Origin: Polynucleobacter sp. es-EL-1
Lineage (GTDB): Bacteria > Pseudomonadota > Gammaproteobacteria > Burkholderiales > Burkholderiaceae
Direction of reading: 5' to 3'
Assembly: GCF_018687975.1 (NCBI RefSeq)
Contig: NZ_CP061310.1
Span: 1,426,001 to 1,490,000 of the forward strand
DNA: 64,000 nucleotides
Below are positions 9,557 through 18,916 of the stretch, one piece after another. The notes beneath the pieces were generated by a model. The model was not told the origin of the DNA. It was given only the letters and a program-made list of their open reading frames with translations, and searched no databases. The translations under genes were made by a program, and so were the position numbers. How positions within the stretch are numbered: the stretch's first letter is position 1; every line of letters begins with the position of its first letter.

Positions 9557-10747
9557 CTACGGTCTCACTGCATCTACAAGCAATTGAATGTTGCTTGTAC
9601 CCACCTTCACTGTTGTAGGTGCAGAGATCAGATCTCCAGACTCAGGCATCGCCATGCCAGTTTTAGAAATACGAACCTCAACAGATACTTCTGATAACTG
9701 AGAAATCAAGGCATTAGGGCTCATCGCCAAAGAATCATTTAATGCAAAAGACATTGGGAAAGAGGTCACTGCAGTTTTGAACACCGCTACCGGCATGCGC
9801 TCTCCTGGTTTACGGGCAATCACCATTAAGATGTCTCCTGATTTCAACTTCGACTTCAGGGTCGGGGCCAAATCCACTTGACCACTAACCCCTTTTGTAC
9901 TGATTGCAGGTTTGCTAGCCGGTGCAAGACCACCTTTTGAGCGAGCCTCTTCAATGGAAAGATTAATAGAACGCGCCTCATCAGAGTCTGCCGGCAATTG
10001 CTTAGCTAAACGTTCCCACGCAATGATTGCCCCTTTATAGTCCTGCGCATTAAAGGCAGCAGTGCCTTTCAGCCATAAGGCCAATAAGTTATCAGGGTCA
10101 AGAGCGAGCGCTTTTTTTAGTAATTGCATTGGCTTGCCAGAAAAATTGCCATTGTTATTAGTAGCAATCACATCAGCGTAGTCTGCCAACAACTGCGGAT
10201 CTGAATCTACATATGACCCGGCACGCTCATAAGCCTTTTGAGCCTCAACATTGCGACCTAGCACCCGATAGGAGCGAGCTAGCATAGCCCATCCCTGTAA
10301 ATTGTCTGGCTCTTTCTCGAGTTTTTCTGCAAACTGCGCAACCATCAGATCAACCGACTCTTTTGTCATCGGTTTTTCTGCATTTTTCTCAGCAATACGG
10401 GGCGCATCGCCTAAGGCAACATAAAAACCAATCGATAGCAGGATGACAAAAATACAAATACCAATGATGGTTTTTTTAGGCGAGCCCATCACAGATAAAT
10501 CATCAGGCTCATCAGTATCTTGAAACAGGCGCTGACGCATTTCTGCATGGGCCTGTTCATAACTCTCAATATCAATTGCACCAGATGCGCGCTCAGCCTC
10601 TAACTTATCTAACTCCTCACGATAAATAGCCGCATTCATCTGGCGACGTGAGGTAGCAAGCTCTTTTGGCTTAAAGAATAAGGGACGCAAAAACCAAAAT
10701 AAGGCTGCAATCAATAAGAGCAGAGCAGAGATTAAAAAACTAGTCAT
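9557..10747 (-). CDS. ccmI: cytochrome c maturation protein CcmI (TPR)
   Basis: The last gene of the ccm operon. CcmI presents apocytochrome c to the haem ligation complex. The protein starts with a membrane helix (MTSFLISALLLLIAALFWFL), has a basic loop with the family-typical R..MNAAIYREELDKLEAERASGAID, a second membrane helix, then TPR repeats (GWAMLARSYRVLGRNVEAQKA is one) and a C-terminal periplasmic domain. I prefer the ATG at 10747 (396 residues) over an in-frame ATG ten codons earlier, because residues from MTSF form a normal N-in helix and the gene then overlaps ccmH by only eight bases. Confidence 0.9.
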   Translation of the reverse strand: MTSFLISALLLLIAALFWFLRPLFFKPKELATSRRQMNAAIYREELDKLEAERASGAIDIESYEQAHAEMRQRLFQDTDEPDDLSVMGSPKKTIIGICIFVILLSIGFYVALGDAPRIAEKNAEKPMTKESVDLMVAQFAEKLEKEPDNLQGWAMLARSYRVLGRNVEAQKAYERAGSYVDSDPQLLADYADVIATNNNGNFSGKPMQLLKKALALDPDNLLALWLKGTAAFNAQDYKGAIIAWERLAKQLPADSDEARSINLSIEEARSKGGLAPASKPAISTKGVSGQVDLAPTLKSKLKSGDILMVIARKPGERMPVAVFKTAVTSFPMSFALNDSLAMSPNALISQLSEVSVEVRISKTGMAMPESGDLISAPTTVKVGTSNIQLLVDAVRP

Positions 10748-11240
10748 GTTTGCTTTCAGAAGCGCTTGAGGGAGCATCTTTTAATAAGGCATCAATCCGA
10801 CGATTATCGTCTGCTGACAAAGTTGTACTGGCTACGTTTTGATTACGGCGTCGTAGATAAATCAATAGACCCGCAATACCTGCTACGAGAATGACAAAAG
10901 GTCCAATCCACAGGAGCCAAGTAATCGGTTTCACAGGCGGGCGATACAAGACAAAGTCGCCGTAACGCTCAACCATAAAAGTACGAATTTGCTCATCGGT
11001 CTTACCTTCTTGAATCAGGTTCCGAATTTCTCTTCGCAAATCATTTGCTAAATCTGAACGTGATCCCGCTAGAGATTCATTCTGGCAAACCAGGCAGCGC
11101 ATTTCTTCCGAGATAACAATCAAGCGTTGCTCGGTCACGGGATCATCAGCCAGCGGCACAGCATCTTTAGCCAATGCAAAATTCGCCGTGTAGCTTGAAC
11201 AAAGTAAAGCGATAGCGATGAAAAGTTGCCGAAAACTCAT
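10740..11240 (-). CDS. ccmH: cytochrome c maturation protein CcmH
   Basis: Thiol reductase of the haem ligation complex, which keeps the CxxCH cysteines of apocytochromes reduced. The protein has 166 residues, an N-terminal signal or anchor, the diagnostic motif MRCLVCQNESLAGS with redox Cys49 and Cys52, a following helix with the VERYGDFVLYRPP signature, and a C-terminal membrane helix (ITWLLWIGPFVILVAGIAGLLIYL). It overlaps ccmG (ATGA type) and ccmI. It is the short betaproteobacterial form: the TPR part is in separate CcmI rather than fused as in E. coli. Confidence 0.96.
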   Translation of the reverse strand: MSFRQLFIAIALLCSSYTANFALAKDAVPLADDPVTEQRLIVISEEMRCLVCQNESLAGSRSDLANDLRREIRNLIQEGKTDEQIRTFMVERYGDFVLYRPPVKPITWLLWIGPFVILVAGIAGLLIYLRRRNQNVASTTLSADDNRRIDALLKDAPSSASESKHD

Positions 11241-11761
11241 TTAAGCTGACCTAAGAGTGGAATCATCTTCTGATTCAATAAATCCATGGTGATCGGGCCG
11301 ATATGCTTAAACCGAATGATGCCTTCTTTATCAATAACATAGGTTTCTGGAACGCCATACACGCCATAGTCAATACCTACACGACCATTTGCATCTGATA
11401 CTGATAAGACATAGGGATTACCTTGTCGCGCCAACATGGCAAGAGCATCATCACGCTTGTCCTTGTAATCCAGTCCAACAATTGGGGCTACATTCAACTT
11501 ACCTAACTCAACTAGTACTGGGTGCTCTTCTCTACAAGCAACACACCATGAGGCCCAAACATTCAAAACCCATGTCTTACCCTTCATGCTTTCTGGGGAG
11601 AAGTTTTTAGAGGGGTCTGCGAGCTGAGGTAGCTCAAAGTGAGGCGCAGGTTTACCAATCAAAGGCGAAGGCACCTCATGAGGATCACGATTAAGTCCAA
11701 CAGCTAAAAACACCACCAAGACAATAAATAATACGAGGGGAATTAAAAACTTGGCTTTCAT
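11237..11761 (-). CDS. ccmG: thiol:disulfide interchange protein CcmG/DsbE
   Basis: A membrane-anchored periplasmic thioredoxin that reduces apocytochrome or CcmH. It has 174 residues: membrane helix 5-24, the linker PSPLIGKPAPHFELPQL typical of DsbE, the active site WASWCVACREEHP (Cys73 and Cys76) and the cis-proline loop YGVYGVPETYVID. It overlaps ccmF upstream and ccmH downstream by four bases each. The electron source (DsbD/CcdA) is not in the window. Confidence 0.96.
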   Translation of the reverse strand: MKAKFLIPLVLFIVLVVFLAVGLNRDPHEVPSPLIGKPAPHFELPQLADPSKNFSPESMKGKTWVLNVWASWCVACREEHPVLVELGKLNVAPIVGLDYKDKRDDALAMLARQGNPYVLSVSDANGRVGIDYGVYGVPETYVIDKEGIIRFKHIGPITMDLLNQKMIPLLGQLK

Positions 11762-13677
11762 GCCACCACTTTCCGTAACTTCATGCGATAACGTTTATCT
11801 GATATTGCCAAGATGCCGCCAATTGTCATTAACAAGCAACCGCCCCAGATCCAATCAACAAACGGTTTGTAATAAACGCGCACTGCCCAAGCCTTGTCTT
11901 CCAACTCCTCGCCCAAAGACACATAGATATCTCTCGTTAAACCGGCATCAATAGCTGCTTCAGTCATTGGCATGGTGGAAGAAAAATAACTGCGTTTTTC
12001 TGGATACATGGTTGCTTCAAGCTTGCCATTGCGTAGTAGTAAAAATGTACCCTGCATCGCTTTGTAGTTAGGGCCGGGAACTGCCTCTACGCCCTTGAGT
12101 TGAATCTGGTACCCACCAACGTTGACTGTTTCTCCAGCAAGCATGCGAACATCTTTTTCTTCTTGGTAAGTTCCCACCATCGTGACGCCAATGACAAATA
12201 CTGCAATTCCTAAATGGGCAACTTGCATACCCATGAACGAACGCGTTGGCTTGCCTGCTTTTGCCTGACGAATAATCTGCATCACGCCAGAGGCAATTAC
12301 CCAAAATGCCAATAGGAAACCTAAGCTACTGAGCCAAGTAAATTCACCCATTACCGCAGGGATAGCAATGGCAGCCACAACAGCTACTAAAGCAGCCACC
12401 CACAAACGCTTAATGACTGTCATTAAGTCTGTATTTTTCCAATGGGTCCATGGGCCAATGCCCATCAATACCAGTAAAGGAACCATGATGGGCACAAAGA
12501 CACTATTGAAATACGGAGGGCCGACTGAAATTTTTCCTAAGTGCAATGCATCAATCAGCAAGGGATAAAGCGTGCCCAGCAAAATGGATGCAGCCGAGGC
12601 TACCAAAAAGACATTTCCCAGCAAGATAAAGGTCTCTCGCGAAGTAAAACTGAACTTTCCACCCAGAGCACTTTTTGGTGCGCGCCATGCGTACAGGATG
12701 AGTGACGAACCGACAACCAACACTAGGAATATCAAAATAAAAACGCCACGCTTAGGATCTGTAGCAAAAGCATGCACAGATGTTAAGACACCAGAGCGCA
12801 CCAAGAAAGTTCCTAAGAGAGAAAGTGAAAACGCGCTAATTGCCAGTAATACTGTCCAACTCTTAAAGACGCCACGCTTCTCAGTCACAGCCAAAGAATG
12901 CAATAAAGCAGTACCCACTAGCCAGGGAATAAACGATGCATTTTCAACAGGATCCCAGAACCACCAACCACCCCAACCCAATTCGTAATAAGCCCACCAG
13001 GAACCCAAAGCAATACCGAGAGTCAAAAAGATCCACGCAGCGGTTGTCCAAGGACGTGACCAGCGCGCCCAAGCAGCATCTAAGCGACCTGAAAGCAAGG
13101 AGGCAATTGCAAATGCAAATGCAACAGAGAAACCAACATAGCCCATATAGAGCATTGGCGGATGAAATACCAGACCAGGATCTTGCAATAAAGGATTTAA
13201 TGATCGACCATCTTGCGCCGCAGGAATGAGTCGCTCAAATGGACTGGAAGTGGTGAGTACGAACAATAACAAACCAGTGATCACCAAACCCAATACACCG
13301 ATGACTCGTGCAACCATAAACTCATCAAGCGCTTTAGAAAGCTGGGCAACTAAAAAAGTCCAGGTTGCCAATAGGAAAACCCAAAGCAATAAAGAGCCCT
13401 CATGACCGCCCCAAACTGCACCTAGGCGGTACATTAAAGGGAGCTGAGAGTTTGAATGTTCTGCCACATATAAGACAGAAAAATCATTCACATAAAAGCT
13501 CCAGGCCAAAATGACAAATGAAATAGCTAGCAGCACAAATACCGTTTGCGCAGCAGGTCTGGCTAACATGATCCATTCACGCCTGCCTTGGTGGGCGCCA
13601 ACTAAAGGCAGGATCCCTTGAAGGATGGCGATACATAAAGCCAGAATTAATGCGTAATGCCCGAACTCAGGAATCAT
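11758..13677 (-). CDS. ccmF: cytochrome c haem lyase subunit CcmF
   Basis: The core haem ligase of System I. The protein has 639 residues and about fifteen membrane helices with the tryptophan-rich haem-handling WWD motif [19 protein letters not shown], and conserved histidines before and after it (for example SLLLW near GGHEGS, and [12 protein letters not shown]). The C-terminal periplasmic domain (from about [16 protein letters not shown]) is present. Length is as expected for the family. It is coupled by four-base overlaps to ccmE and ccmG. Confidence 0.97.
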   Translation of the reverse strand: MIPEFGHYALILALCIAILQGILPLVGAHQGRREWIMLARPAAQTVFVLLAISFVILAWSFYVNDFSVLYVAEHSNSQLPLMYRLGAVWGGHEGSLLLWVFLLATWTFLVAQLSKALDEFMVARVIGVLGLVITGLLLFVLTTSSPFERLIPAAQDGRSLNPLLQDPGLVFHPPMLYMGYVGFSVAFAFAIASLLSGRLDAAWARWSRPWTTAAWIFLTLGIALGSWWAYYELGWGGWWFWDPVENASFIPWLVGTALLHSLAVTEKRGVFKSWTVLLAISAFSLSLLGTFLVRSGVLTSVHAFATDPKRGVFILIFLVLVVGSSLILYAWRAPKSALGGKFSFTSRETFILLGNVFLVASAASILLGTLYPLLIDALHLGKISVGPPYFNSVFVPIMVPLLVLMGIGPWTHWKNTDLMTVIKRLWVAALVAVVAAIAIPAVMGEFTWLSSLGFLLAFWVIASGVMQIIRQAKAGKPTRSFMGMQVAHLGIAVFVIGVTMVGTYQEEKDVRMLAGETVNVGGYQIQLKGVEAVPGPNYKAMQGTFLLLRNGKLEATMYPEKRSYFSSTMPMTEAAIDAGLTRDIYVSLGEELEDKAWAVRVYYKPFVDWIWGGCLLMTIGGILAISDKRYRMKLRKVVA

Positions 13678-14108
13678 TGTTTATTTCCATTTTTCTGAGC
13701 CTCATCCAAAGCATGCTTCGCTTCAGGTGGCATATAGTTTTCATCATGTTTGGCCAATACTTCACTGGCCACAAATTGCCCATTTGACTCTAGGCGTCCT
13801 TGAATCACTGCGCCCTTACCTTCTTTAAATAAATCTGGAAGAATGCCGGTGTAGGCCACTGGGATATCTTTAGCCATATCGGTAATAACAAAGTGGACTG
13901 TCAAACCATCCCGCTTGACCGAACCGTCTTTGACCATTCCGCCTATACGAAATGCTTGACCCTTGGGCGCATTTCCTGCTGCTACTTCACTAGGAGTCAC
14001 ATACAGGGCAATATTGCTATTGAGCGCATTGAGTATCAGAACTGCAGCTATGGCGATCGCTACAAGCGCACCAACAATAATTGCCGCTCTTTTATGTCTT
14101 GGTTTCAC
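13674..14108 (-). CDS. ccmE: haem chaperone CcmE
   Basis: A periplasmic haem carrier that binds haem covalently and hands it to CcmF. It has 144 residues with an N-terminal membrane anchor (about 9-28), the OB-fold segment [12 protein letters not shown], and the haem-binding motif [10 protein letters not shown] in which His121 is the covalent ligand and Tyr125 the axial one. The start is GTG, overlapping the ccmD stop as GTGA. No key residue is missing. Confidence 0.96.
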   Translation of the reverse strand: MKPRHKRAAIIVGALVAIAIAAVLILNALNSNIALYVTPSEVAAGNAPKGQAFRIGGMVKDGSVKRDGLTVHFVITDMAKDIPVAYTGILPDLFKEGKGAVIQGRLESNGQFVASEVLAKHDENYMPPEAKHALDEAQKNGNKQ

Positions 14109-14296
14109 TTGCCAGCCTTTTGATCAAATTCCGTTGCCAAGACTTCTTTATGAAGCCTGTTCACTATCTTCTTGTGGCGCGCCCGCACTGCCAATGGTTC
14201 AAGTACGAGAACTAGAGCACAGATGCCAAAACTCCACCAAACGTACAGGGCATATCCACCCATTGCGAAGAATTCAGCTGGACTATTCCACATCAT
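14105..14296 (-). CDS. ccmD: haem exporter protein CcmD
   Basis: A 63-residue single-pass protein, [21 protein letters not shown] followed by a basic tail. FAMGGYxxYVWxS is the family signature of CcmD, which stabilises the CcmABC-CcmE complex and promotes release of holo-CcmE. It overlaps ccmC and ccmE by four bases at each end. The start could be either of two consecutive ATGs. Confidence 0.93.
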   Translation of the reverse strand: MMWNSPAEFFAMGGYALYVWWSFGICALVLVLEPLAVRARHKKIVNRLHKEVLATEFDQKAGK

Positions 14297-15063
14297 TGCT
14301 TCACCTCTTTTAATTGCTTAACCCAATCAGTATGTGCCTCACGCTCCAAAATAATGGCACGCACACGCATTAACCCTACTGCAATTGAGTACATCCAGAA
14401 ACATAAGGCCATTAACAACATTCCCCACAACATGGTTTGCGCCATAGCGGGTGCTTTGGTGATCGATACCGAAGCGCCTTGATGTAAGGTGTTCCACCAT
14501 TTCACTGAGAAATAAATAATGGGGATATTCACAACTCCGACCAATGCCAAGATGGCCCCCGCTTTATCAGCACGACGCACATTATCGATTGAGGCTTGCA
14601 AGGCGATGAAGCCTAAATAGAGAAACAGCAAAATCAATTCAGATGTTAAGCGAGCATCCCAAACCCACCAAGTGCCCCACATCGGTTTACCCCAAAAGGC
14701 ACCGGTCCATAAAGATAAAAATGCCATCCAGGCACCGATTGGTGCGAGTGCTTGTGCCATCATGGCAGATAGACGCGTATTGAAAATCAGTCCTAAGCCT
14801 GCCCACGTGGCCATCACTAAATAGATAACCATGGACATCCATGAGGCGGGAACATGAACAAAAATAATTCGGTAGCCCTGTCCTTGAACCGCGTCAACTG
14901 GCGCTACAAAAAAACTTACCCACAAGCCTGCAATGCCAAAAATAACGGTTAGCGCCCAAAACCATGGGATGAGTTTTCCGGCAAGCGGATAAAAAGTGCT
15001 GGGGCTCGAGAACTTGAACCAGTTCACTACACGATTTGTAGATACGTTATTTATTTGACTCAT
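14293..15063 (-). CDS. ccmC: haem exporter/handling protein CcmC
   Basis: The membrane protein that attaches haem to CcmE. It has 256 residues, six helices and the WWD-type motif WGTWWVWDARLTSELILLF, with the flanking histidines in FVHVPASWMSM and in NTLHQGAS. These are the axial ligands in the family. It is coupled to ccmB and ccmD by four-base overlaps. Confidence 0.96.
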   Translation of the reverse strand: MSQINNVSTNRVVNWFKFSSPSTFYPLAGKLIPWFWALTVIFGIAGLWVSFFVAPVDAVQGQGYRIIFVHVPASWMSMVIYLVMATWAGLGLIFNTRLSAMMAQALAPIGAWMAFLSLWTGAFWGKPMWGTWWVWDARLTSELILLFLYLGFIALQASIDNVRRADKAGAILALVGVVNIPIIYFSVKWWNTLHQGASVSITKAPAMAQTMLWGMLLMALCFWMYSIAVGLMRVRAIILEREAHTDWVKQLKEVKQ

Positions 15064-15725
15064 TCAATTGCAATCTTTACGGCGCTAGCACTGACCCAAG
15101 GTACAAATGCTAACGCCAAAACGAATAAAGCGCCCAAGAGGGAGAAATGTCCCGTTATATCAAGGTCATTTCCACTGGCATAAACAGCTCCAGCGCCAAA
15201 AATTAAGACAGGGATGTAGAGGGGCAAAATTAAAAGGCTCATCAGCACGCTTCCACCCCTCACCCCCAGGGTCAAAGCAGCCCCAACGGAGCCTAGTAAT
15301 GATAAAACTGGGGTGCCAATCAACAATGCAGCCATTAGTACCTGAAGAGACCGAGCGTCTAAATCGAATTGCAAACCAATGATGGGGGCCAAAAGTACCA
15401 AGGGAAAGCCAGAAACCAACCAATGAGCCACAATCTTGCCAAAAACCAGCACCGTAAATGAGTTGGGGGATAACACCAGCTGTTCCAAGGTGCCGTCAGC
15501 ATAGTCATTTGCAAACATCCGCTGCAAACCAAGCAAGGTTGATAGCAATGCTGCCACCCAAATCACACCGGGGGCAATTTTGCGCAATAAAGCAGCATCC
15601 GCACCGAGACTCAAAGGAAATAAGCTAGTAACAATAACGAAGAAAAACAAGGCTGTTAATACTTCGCTCTTACGGCGCATTACTAGCAATAAATCACGTT
15701 TGACAATGGCAATGAAGGGATTCAT
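15060..15725 (-). CDS. ccmB: haem exporter subunit CcmB
   Basis: The permease partner of CcmA in the CcmABCD complex that releases holo-CcmE from CcmC at the cost of ATP. The protein has 221 residues and six membrane helices. Family stretches include FIAIVKRDLLLVMRRKSE at the N terminus, FANDYADGTLEQL and SVGAALTLGVRGGSVL. It overlaps the ccmA stop and the ccmC start by four bases. Confidence 0.96.
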   Translation of the reverse strand: MNPFIAIVKRDLLLVMRRKSEVLTALFFFVIVTSLFPLSLGADAALLRKIAPGVIWVAALLSTLLGLQRMFANDYADGTLEQLVLSPNSFTVLVFGKIVAHWLVSGFPLVLLAPIIGLQFDLDARSLQVLMAALLIGTPVLSLLGSVGAALTLGVRGGSVLMSLLILPLYIPVLIFGAGAVYASGNDLDITGHFSLLGALFVLALAFVPWVSASAVKIAIE

Positions 15726-16369
15726 AAGTCCAAAACCTTCACATGCGGCATAGAAAGTGCCTGATGACTTGTCATGATGACCAGTCCTTGATTACTCAGA
15801 TGCTCTTGGATCAAATCCTGTAATTCACCCACTGCATGGGTATCTAGCGCATTAAATGGCTCATCCAAAATCCATAATTGCGCATGTCTATTGAGCATGC
15901 GCGCCATCAAGACCCGCTTCTTTTGTCCTGCGGACAAACAACTCACTGGTAGGTCTTCTCGACCCTGAAGACCAAAGCGCCACAAGGTAGCGAGCGACTC
16001 TTCTTGGCTCAGCCTAATCCCATCAATGGCGGCATACATCTGCATGTTTTCTAGAGCGGTGAGATCTTCTTTTAAGGCATCCCGGTGCCCCGAAAATAAA
16101 AGTTGGCGGTGATACTGCTCAGACTGACTTTTGATATCTTGACCATTCCATAGTATCTCGCCAACCTCTGGAGCAGATAGGCCCGTCAATAAACGCAATA
16201 GACTGGTCTTACCAACCCCGTTTTGTCCGCGAATATGAAGACATTCCCCTCCACAAACCTCAAGCGACAGATTTGAAAAAAGCTCGCGCTCACCCCTTAA
16301 ACAGGTAATTGCTCGAGCTTCTAGCTGTGAATTAGGCGGTTGAGAGATCAAAAATGTACTGGTTGTCAT
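15722..16369 (-). CDS. ccmA: haem exporter ATP-binding subunit CcmA
   Basis: The ABC ATPase of the CcmABCD complex and the first gene of the operon. It has 215 residues with Walker A (GQNGVGKTSLLRLL), the signature motif CLSAGQKKRVLMARM, Walker B (LWILDEPFNALD) and the switch His in MTSHQALS. All motifs are intact. The 130-base gap upstream (to 16500) should hold the operon promoter; I see no clear operator there. Confidence 0.96.
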   Translation of the reverse strand: MTTSTFLISQPPNSQLEARAITCLRGERELFSNLSLEVCGGECLHIRGQNGVGKTSLLRLLTGLSAPEVGEILWNGQDIKSQSEQYHRQLLFSGHRDALKEDLTALENMQMYAAIDGIRLSQEESLATLWRFGLQGREDLPVSCLSAGQKKRVLMARMLNRHAQLWILDEPFNALDTHAVGELQDLIQEHLSNQGLVIMTSHQALSMPHVKVLDL

Positions 16370-16499
16370 TGGCAGAAATGGCTTAAATCAACCACTTCAA
16401 GCATTGTCCAAGAGCCACCAGGGGCTGTCAAACGACCTAAAACAGTTATAAAGAGATAAATTTCTTTTAATTCAAGTGCTTAGCCACATTATAAGCTGA

Positions 16500-17249
16500 C
16501 TAAGGCGTGCCAACTTCGTTTAAGACTGGTGCGGCTAAGCCTTGGACTTGATAACGCTCAATGAGAGTTGTCACCAAACCACTTTGGATAAATTGCCTCA
16601 CGCAGTCATTGAGAAAGGAAATGGCCTCTATATGCGTGTTTTTAGCCGCAATTGCCTGTTGTATTCCGGTAAATTGACCCTCCAGAACTCGGGATCCAGC
16701 CATCTCCAGAGAAAACTTCGTCAAACTGGTTCTCAGACCTGCCAAAGCATCAGGCCCACCTTCTTTAAATAGTGTGCAGCTAGCAGCAAAACTATCCGCA
16801 TGAACCAAAGTGGCATGTTGGAGATTTCTTTGCAACCAAAGGTCGTACGCACTATTACAGAATGAGGCAATCCGAATACCGTCTTGGTCAACCTGAGCCA
16901 CTTTTTCAATGGGAGAACCATCGGGAACCAAGTAACTGGCTTCAAGTTCAACATAAGCCGCAGTAAAAGTAACTCCTTTAGCCCGAGAAGGATCTGCACC
17001 CACTAAACCAATGCCGCAAATTCCAGAAGCTACTGCATCAATTACTTCAACCTGAGTTTTGCATGGGATCAGCTTCAGCCTAACACCGAGCAGATTTGCA
17101 ATTGCAGCGCAAACATCTGGCGAAATCCCTGTAGGATCTCCAGCACTAGAGCGGCCAGTAACTAAAAGAACATTTCCCAAATAGACTGCAGCAGAGAGTT
17201 CACCCTGAGGTGCTAGCTGCGAGATAACTTGTGTTGAAGGAATCTTCAT
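16500..17249 (-). CDS. bacterial solute-binding protein family 3-like, without signal peptide
   Basis: A 249-residue protein with the fold pattern of amino-acid-type periplasmic binding proteins (SBP_bac_3): GDPTGISPDVCAAIANLLGV, DAVASGICGIGLVGADPSRAKGVTFTAAYVE and the final helix. The N terminus (MKIPSTQVISQLAP) has no signal peptide or lipobox, so export by Sec is not evident. The start overlaps the upstream gene as ATGA, so it is probably right. No permease or ATPase is adjacent. It could be a cytoplasmic ligand sensor or work with another protein; unknown. Confidence 0.7.
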   Translation of the reverse strand: MKIPSTQVISQLAPQGELSAAVYLGNVLLVTGRSSAGDPTGISPDVCAAIANLLGVRLKLIPCKTQVEVIDAVASGICGIGLVGADPSRAKGVTFTAAYVELEASYLVPDGSPIEKVAQVDQDGIRIASFCNSAYDLWLQRNLQHATLVHADSFAASCTLFKEGGPDALAGLRTSLTKFSLEMAGSRVLEGQFTGIQQAIAAKNTHIEAISFLNDCVRQFIQSGLVTTLIERYQVQGLAAPVLNEVGTP

Positions 17250-17662
17250 TTCCAGAAGATATTTACTTTTTGAGGGGATGATTTGATGCTAATCGCTCTT
17301 TTTTGCATGACATTTTGATAGCGCGCCTCAATCAAAAATTCGCCTTGTGGCAAGTTAATCAGCATATAAGGACCCTCGGCCTGAGCGTCAAAAACAATCT
17401 TATTTTGAGAATTCAAAATCATAATTTTGGCGCCAAAGATCCACATCCCCCTACCATTCTCTAGTTGCGAAAGCTCCAGAAACAGCGGCCATTGCCTCGC
17501 TTCAGCAATCATGGACTGAGACTCTTCCTCCCCCACTCCACCTGTGATGTAAGAAATCCCGTGAGAGTAGTGAGTATCTGGAATTTGCGCCTGTGCAAAG
17601 CAAAACCAGATAGTTGCAAATCCTGCCAATGCTAGCTTACTCATGTATTTCATAGATCTCAT
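17246..17662 (-). CDS. small secreted protein of unknown function
   Basis: A 138-residue protein with an N-terminal signal peptide (KLALAGFATIWFCFAQAQ) and a mature part rich in beta strands: GPYMLINLPQGEFLIEARYQ resembles the turn of carboxypeptidase-regulatory-like (transthyretin-type) domains. No catalytic motif seen. Three in-frame ATGs (residues 1, 4, 7) could start it. It is translationally coupled to the solute-binding-like gene downstream and lies 20 bases after the choloylglycine-hydrolase-like gene, so the three may form one unit. Confidence 0.6.
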   Translation of the reverse strand: MRSMKYMSKLALAGFATIWFCFAQAQIPDTHYSHGISYITGGVGEEESQSMIAEARQWPLFLELSQLENGRGMWIFGAKIMILNSQNKIVFDAQAEGPYMLINLPQGEFLIEARYQNVMQKRAISIKSSPQKVNIFWK

Positions 17663-17682
17663 TTGTATTTAGAAGCACTACA

Positions 17683-18792
17683 TTAATTAATCGAAATATA
17701 AGTCTGAGGCTTATTCACATCGTAGTATTTAATTTGCTTTGCATTGACTTCCATTCTTTTCAAATCAAATGCCTGAACATTGGTGGACTCAAACATCTTG
17801 AGGTAATACATCATGTTTTTATTATCAGCAACAACAGACCACTCTGTAACTTCAATACCGCCAGCACCGCCACCATAAGCATTTGTTGCGGGCAAACTAA
17901 TCGCACCAGGTGGGATATCAAAACTTCCCAAGATATGCCATGCAGTATTCGTTTGCTGGACGGTAGAGTAATTACTTGGAACGGACTTGGTCAAAAAGAT
18001 TGCTCGGATAAAACGGCTAGGGCTTAAATAATCTCCAGGCAAACCATGCAGACCGCTACCAGAGCTTGGTGGCCCATAACTCGTACCATTAATCACCAAA
18101 GCATTTTTTTCAACGCTAGTTAGATTTGCATAATTGCCGATGTTGTTTAATTGATCTCTAAAAGGCGGGTCATTTGTCATGACACTCGTTGGATTATCTG
18201 TAATCACCAATTCACCTTTAAGGTATTCAATCACAATACTTTTTCCCTTGGCATCATGCAAAGTCATCCGCACAGGTGCAGACTGATTGTTGTATGCGGG
18301 AATAATCGATTTATTGACCTTAATTTTGCTAAAGCCCGCCTTGACTTCCTCGACAGTGGCATAGTTAGTTAAGGCATAAATCAAGATCTGAATTGAGGCA
18401 ATGCTATTAGCTGATTCAGCTGGAGGCACCACTTGATAAACAGCGGTATTGGGGGCATTCAATAAGCCACCGACCAAACCTTTTTCATTCATGCCATCGA
18501 CCAGTACCGGCATACCCAAAGCATTCATTCCTGCAACGGCGTATTTAGTGGTCCAGTTCAGGCCCGATCCCGGCTTGCTATCAATTCCCACACCCTGCAT
18601 TGCCAAATTTCTTGGAATAACGGTGATTTGCGACTTGAGCGGCAAACCAAATTCGAGTGTGCGTCCATACACAAACCCACCGTCATTACCTTTCAGCAAA
18701 AAGCTAGTACATGCATTGCTGACCATTGGAGCAATAGTGAGCGACGTAGCCAGAGTGAAAGCAAGTGCCTTTTGAATGAAAATGGGCTTCAT
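17683..18792 (-). CDS. linear amide C-N hydrolase, choloylglycine hydrolase family
   Basis: An Ntn-hydrolase of 369 residues. A signal peptide (about 1-27) ends at SNA, so the mature protein would start with Cys28, the catalytic nucleophile, in CTSFLLKGNDGGFVYGRTLEF. This matches the bile-salt hydrolase/penicillin V acylase family, where the N-terminal Cys is exposed by processing. Other family residues (Arg in GRTLE; Asn in AYNNQSAPVRMTLHDA) are present. The secreted form acts in the periplasm; a natural substrate could be an acyl-homoserine lactone or other amide, which the sequence does not tell. Confidence 0.85.
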   Translation of the reverse strand: MKPIFIQKALAFTLATSLTIAPMVSNACTSFLLKGNDGGFVYGRTLEFGLPLKSQITVIPRNLAMQGVGIDSKPGSGLNWTTKYAVAGMNALGMPVLVDGMNEKGLVGGLLNAPNTAVYQVVPPAESANSIASIQILIYALTNYATVEEVKAGFSKIKVNKSIIPAYNNQSAPVRMTLHDAKGKSIVIEYLKGELVITDNPTSVMTNDPPFRDQLNNIGNYANLTSVEKNALVINGTSYGPPSSGSGLHGLPGDYLSPSRFIRAIFLTKSVPSNYSTVQQTNTAWHILGSFDIPPGAISLPATNAYGGGAGGIEVTEWSVVADNKNMMYYLKMFESTNVQAFDLKRMEVNAKQIKYYDVNKPQTYISIN

Positions 18793-18862
18793 AAAAATCC
18801 TCGAAACAATAGTAGTAGTTACAAATTCTACTGCGGTAATTGTGTAATGAGATATCTATCCA

Positions 18863-18890
18863 CTAATAAAAAACCCCGCAATTGCGGGGT
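18863..18890 (-). terminator. intrinsic terminator behind the quinone oxidoreductase gene
   Basis: A perfect palindrome, ACCCCGCAATTGCGGGGT at 18873-18890, is followed on the minus strand by a T-rich run (TTTTTTATTAG). It sits 27 bases past the stop of the minus-strand gene at 18917, and also upstream of the hydrolase gene, so it insulates the two. Confidence 0.85.
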
Positions 18891-18916
18891 CTGCGCATTA
18901 AATAATGAGGAAGGCA

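Noticed and set aside
12572..12988. 138-codon plus-strand frame opposite ccmF
   Set aside because: It lies wholly antisense inside a strongly conserved gene, and its sequence is low-complexity basic without family signs.
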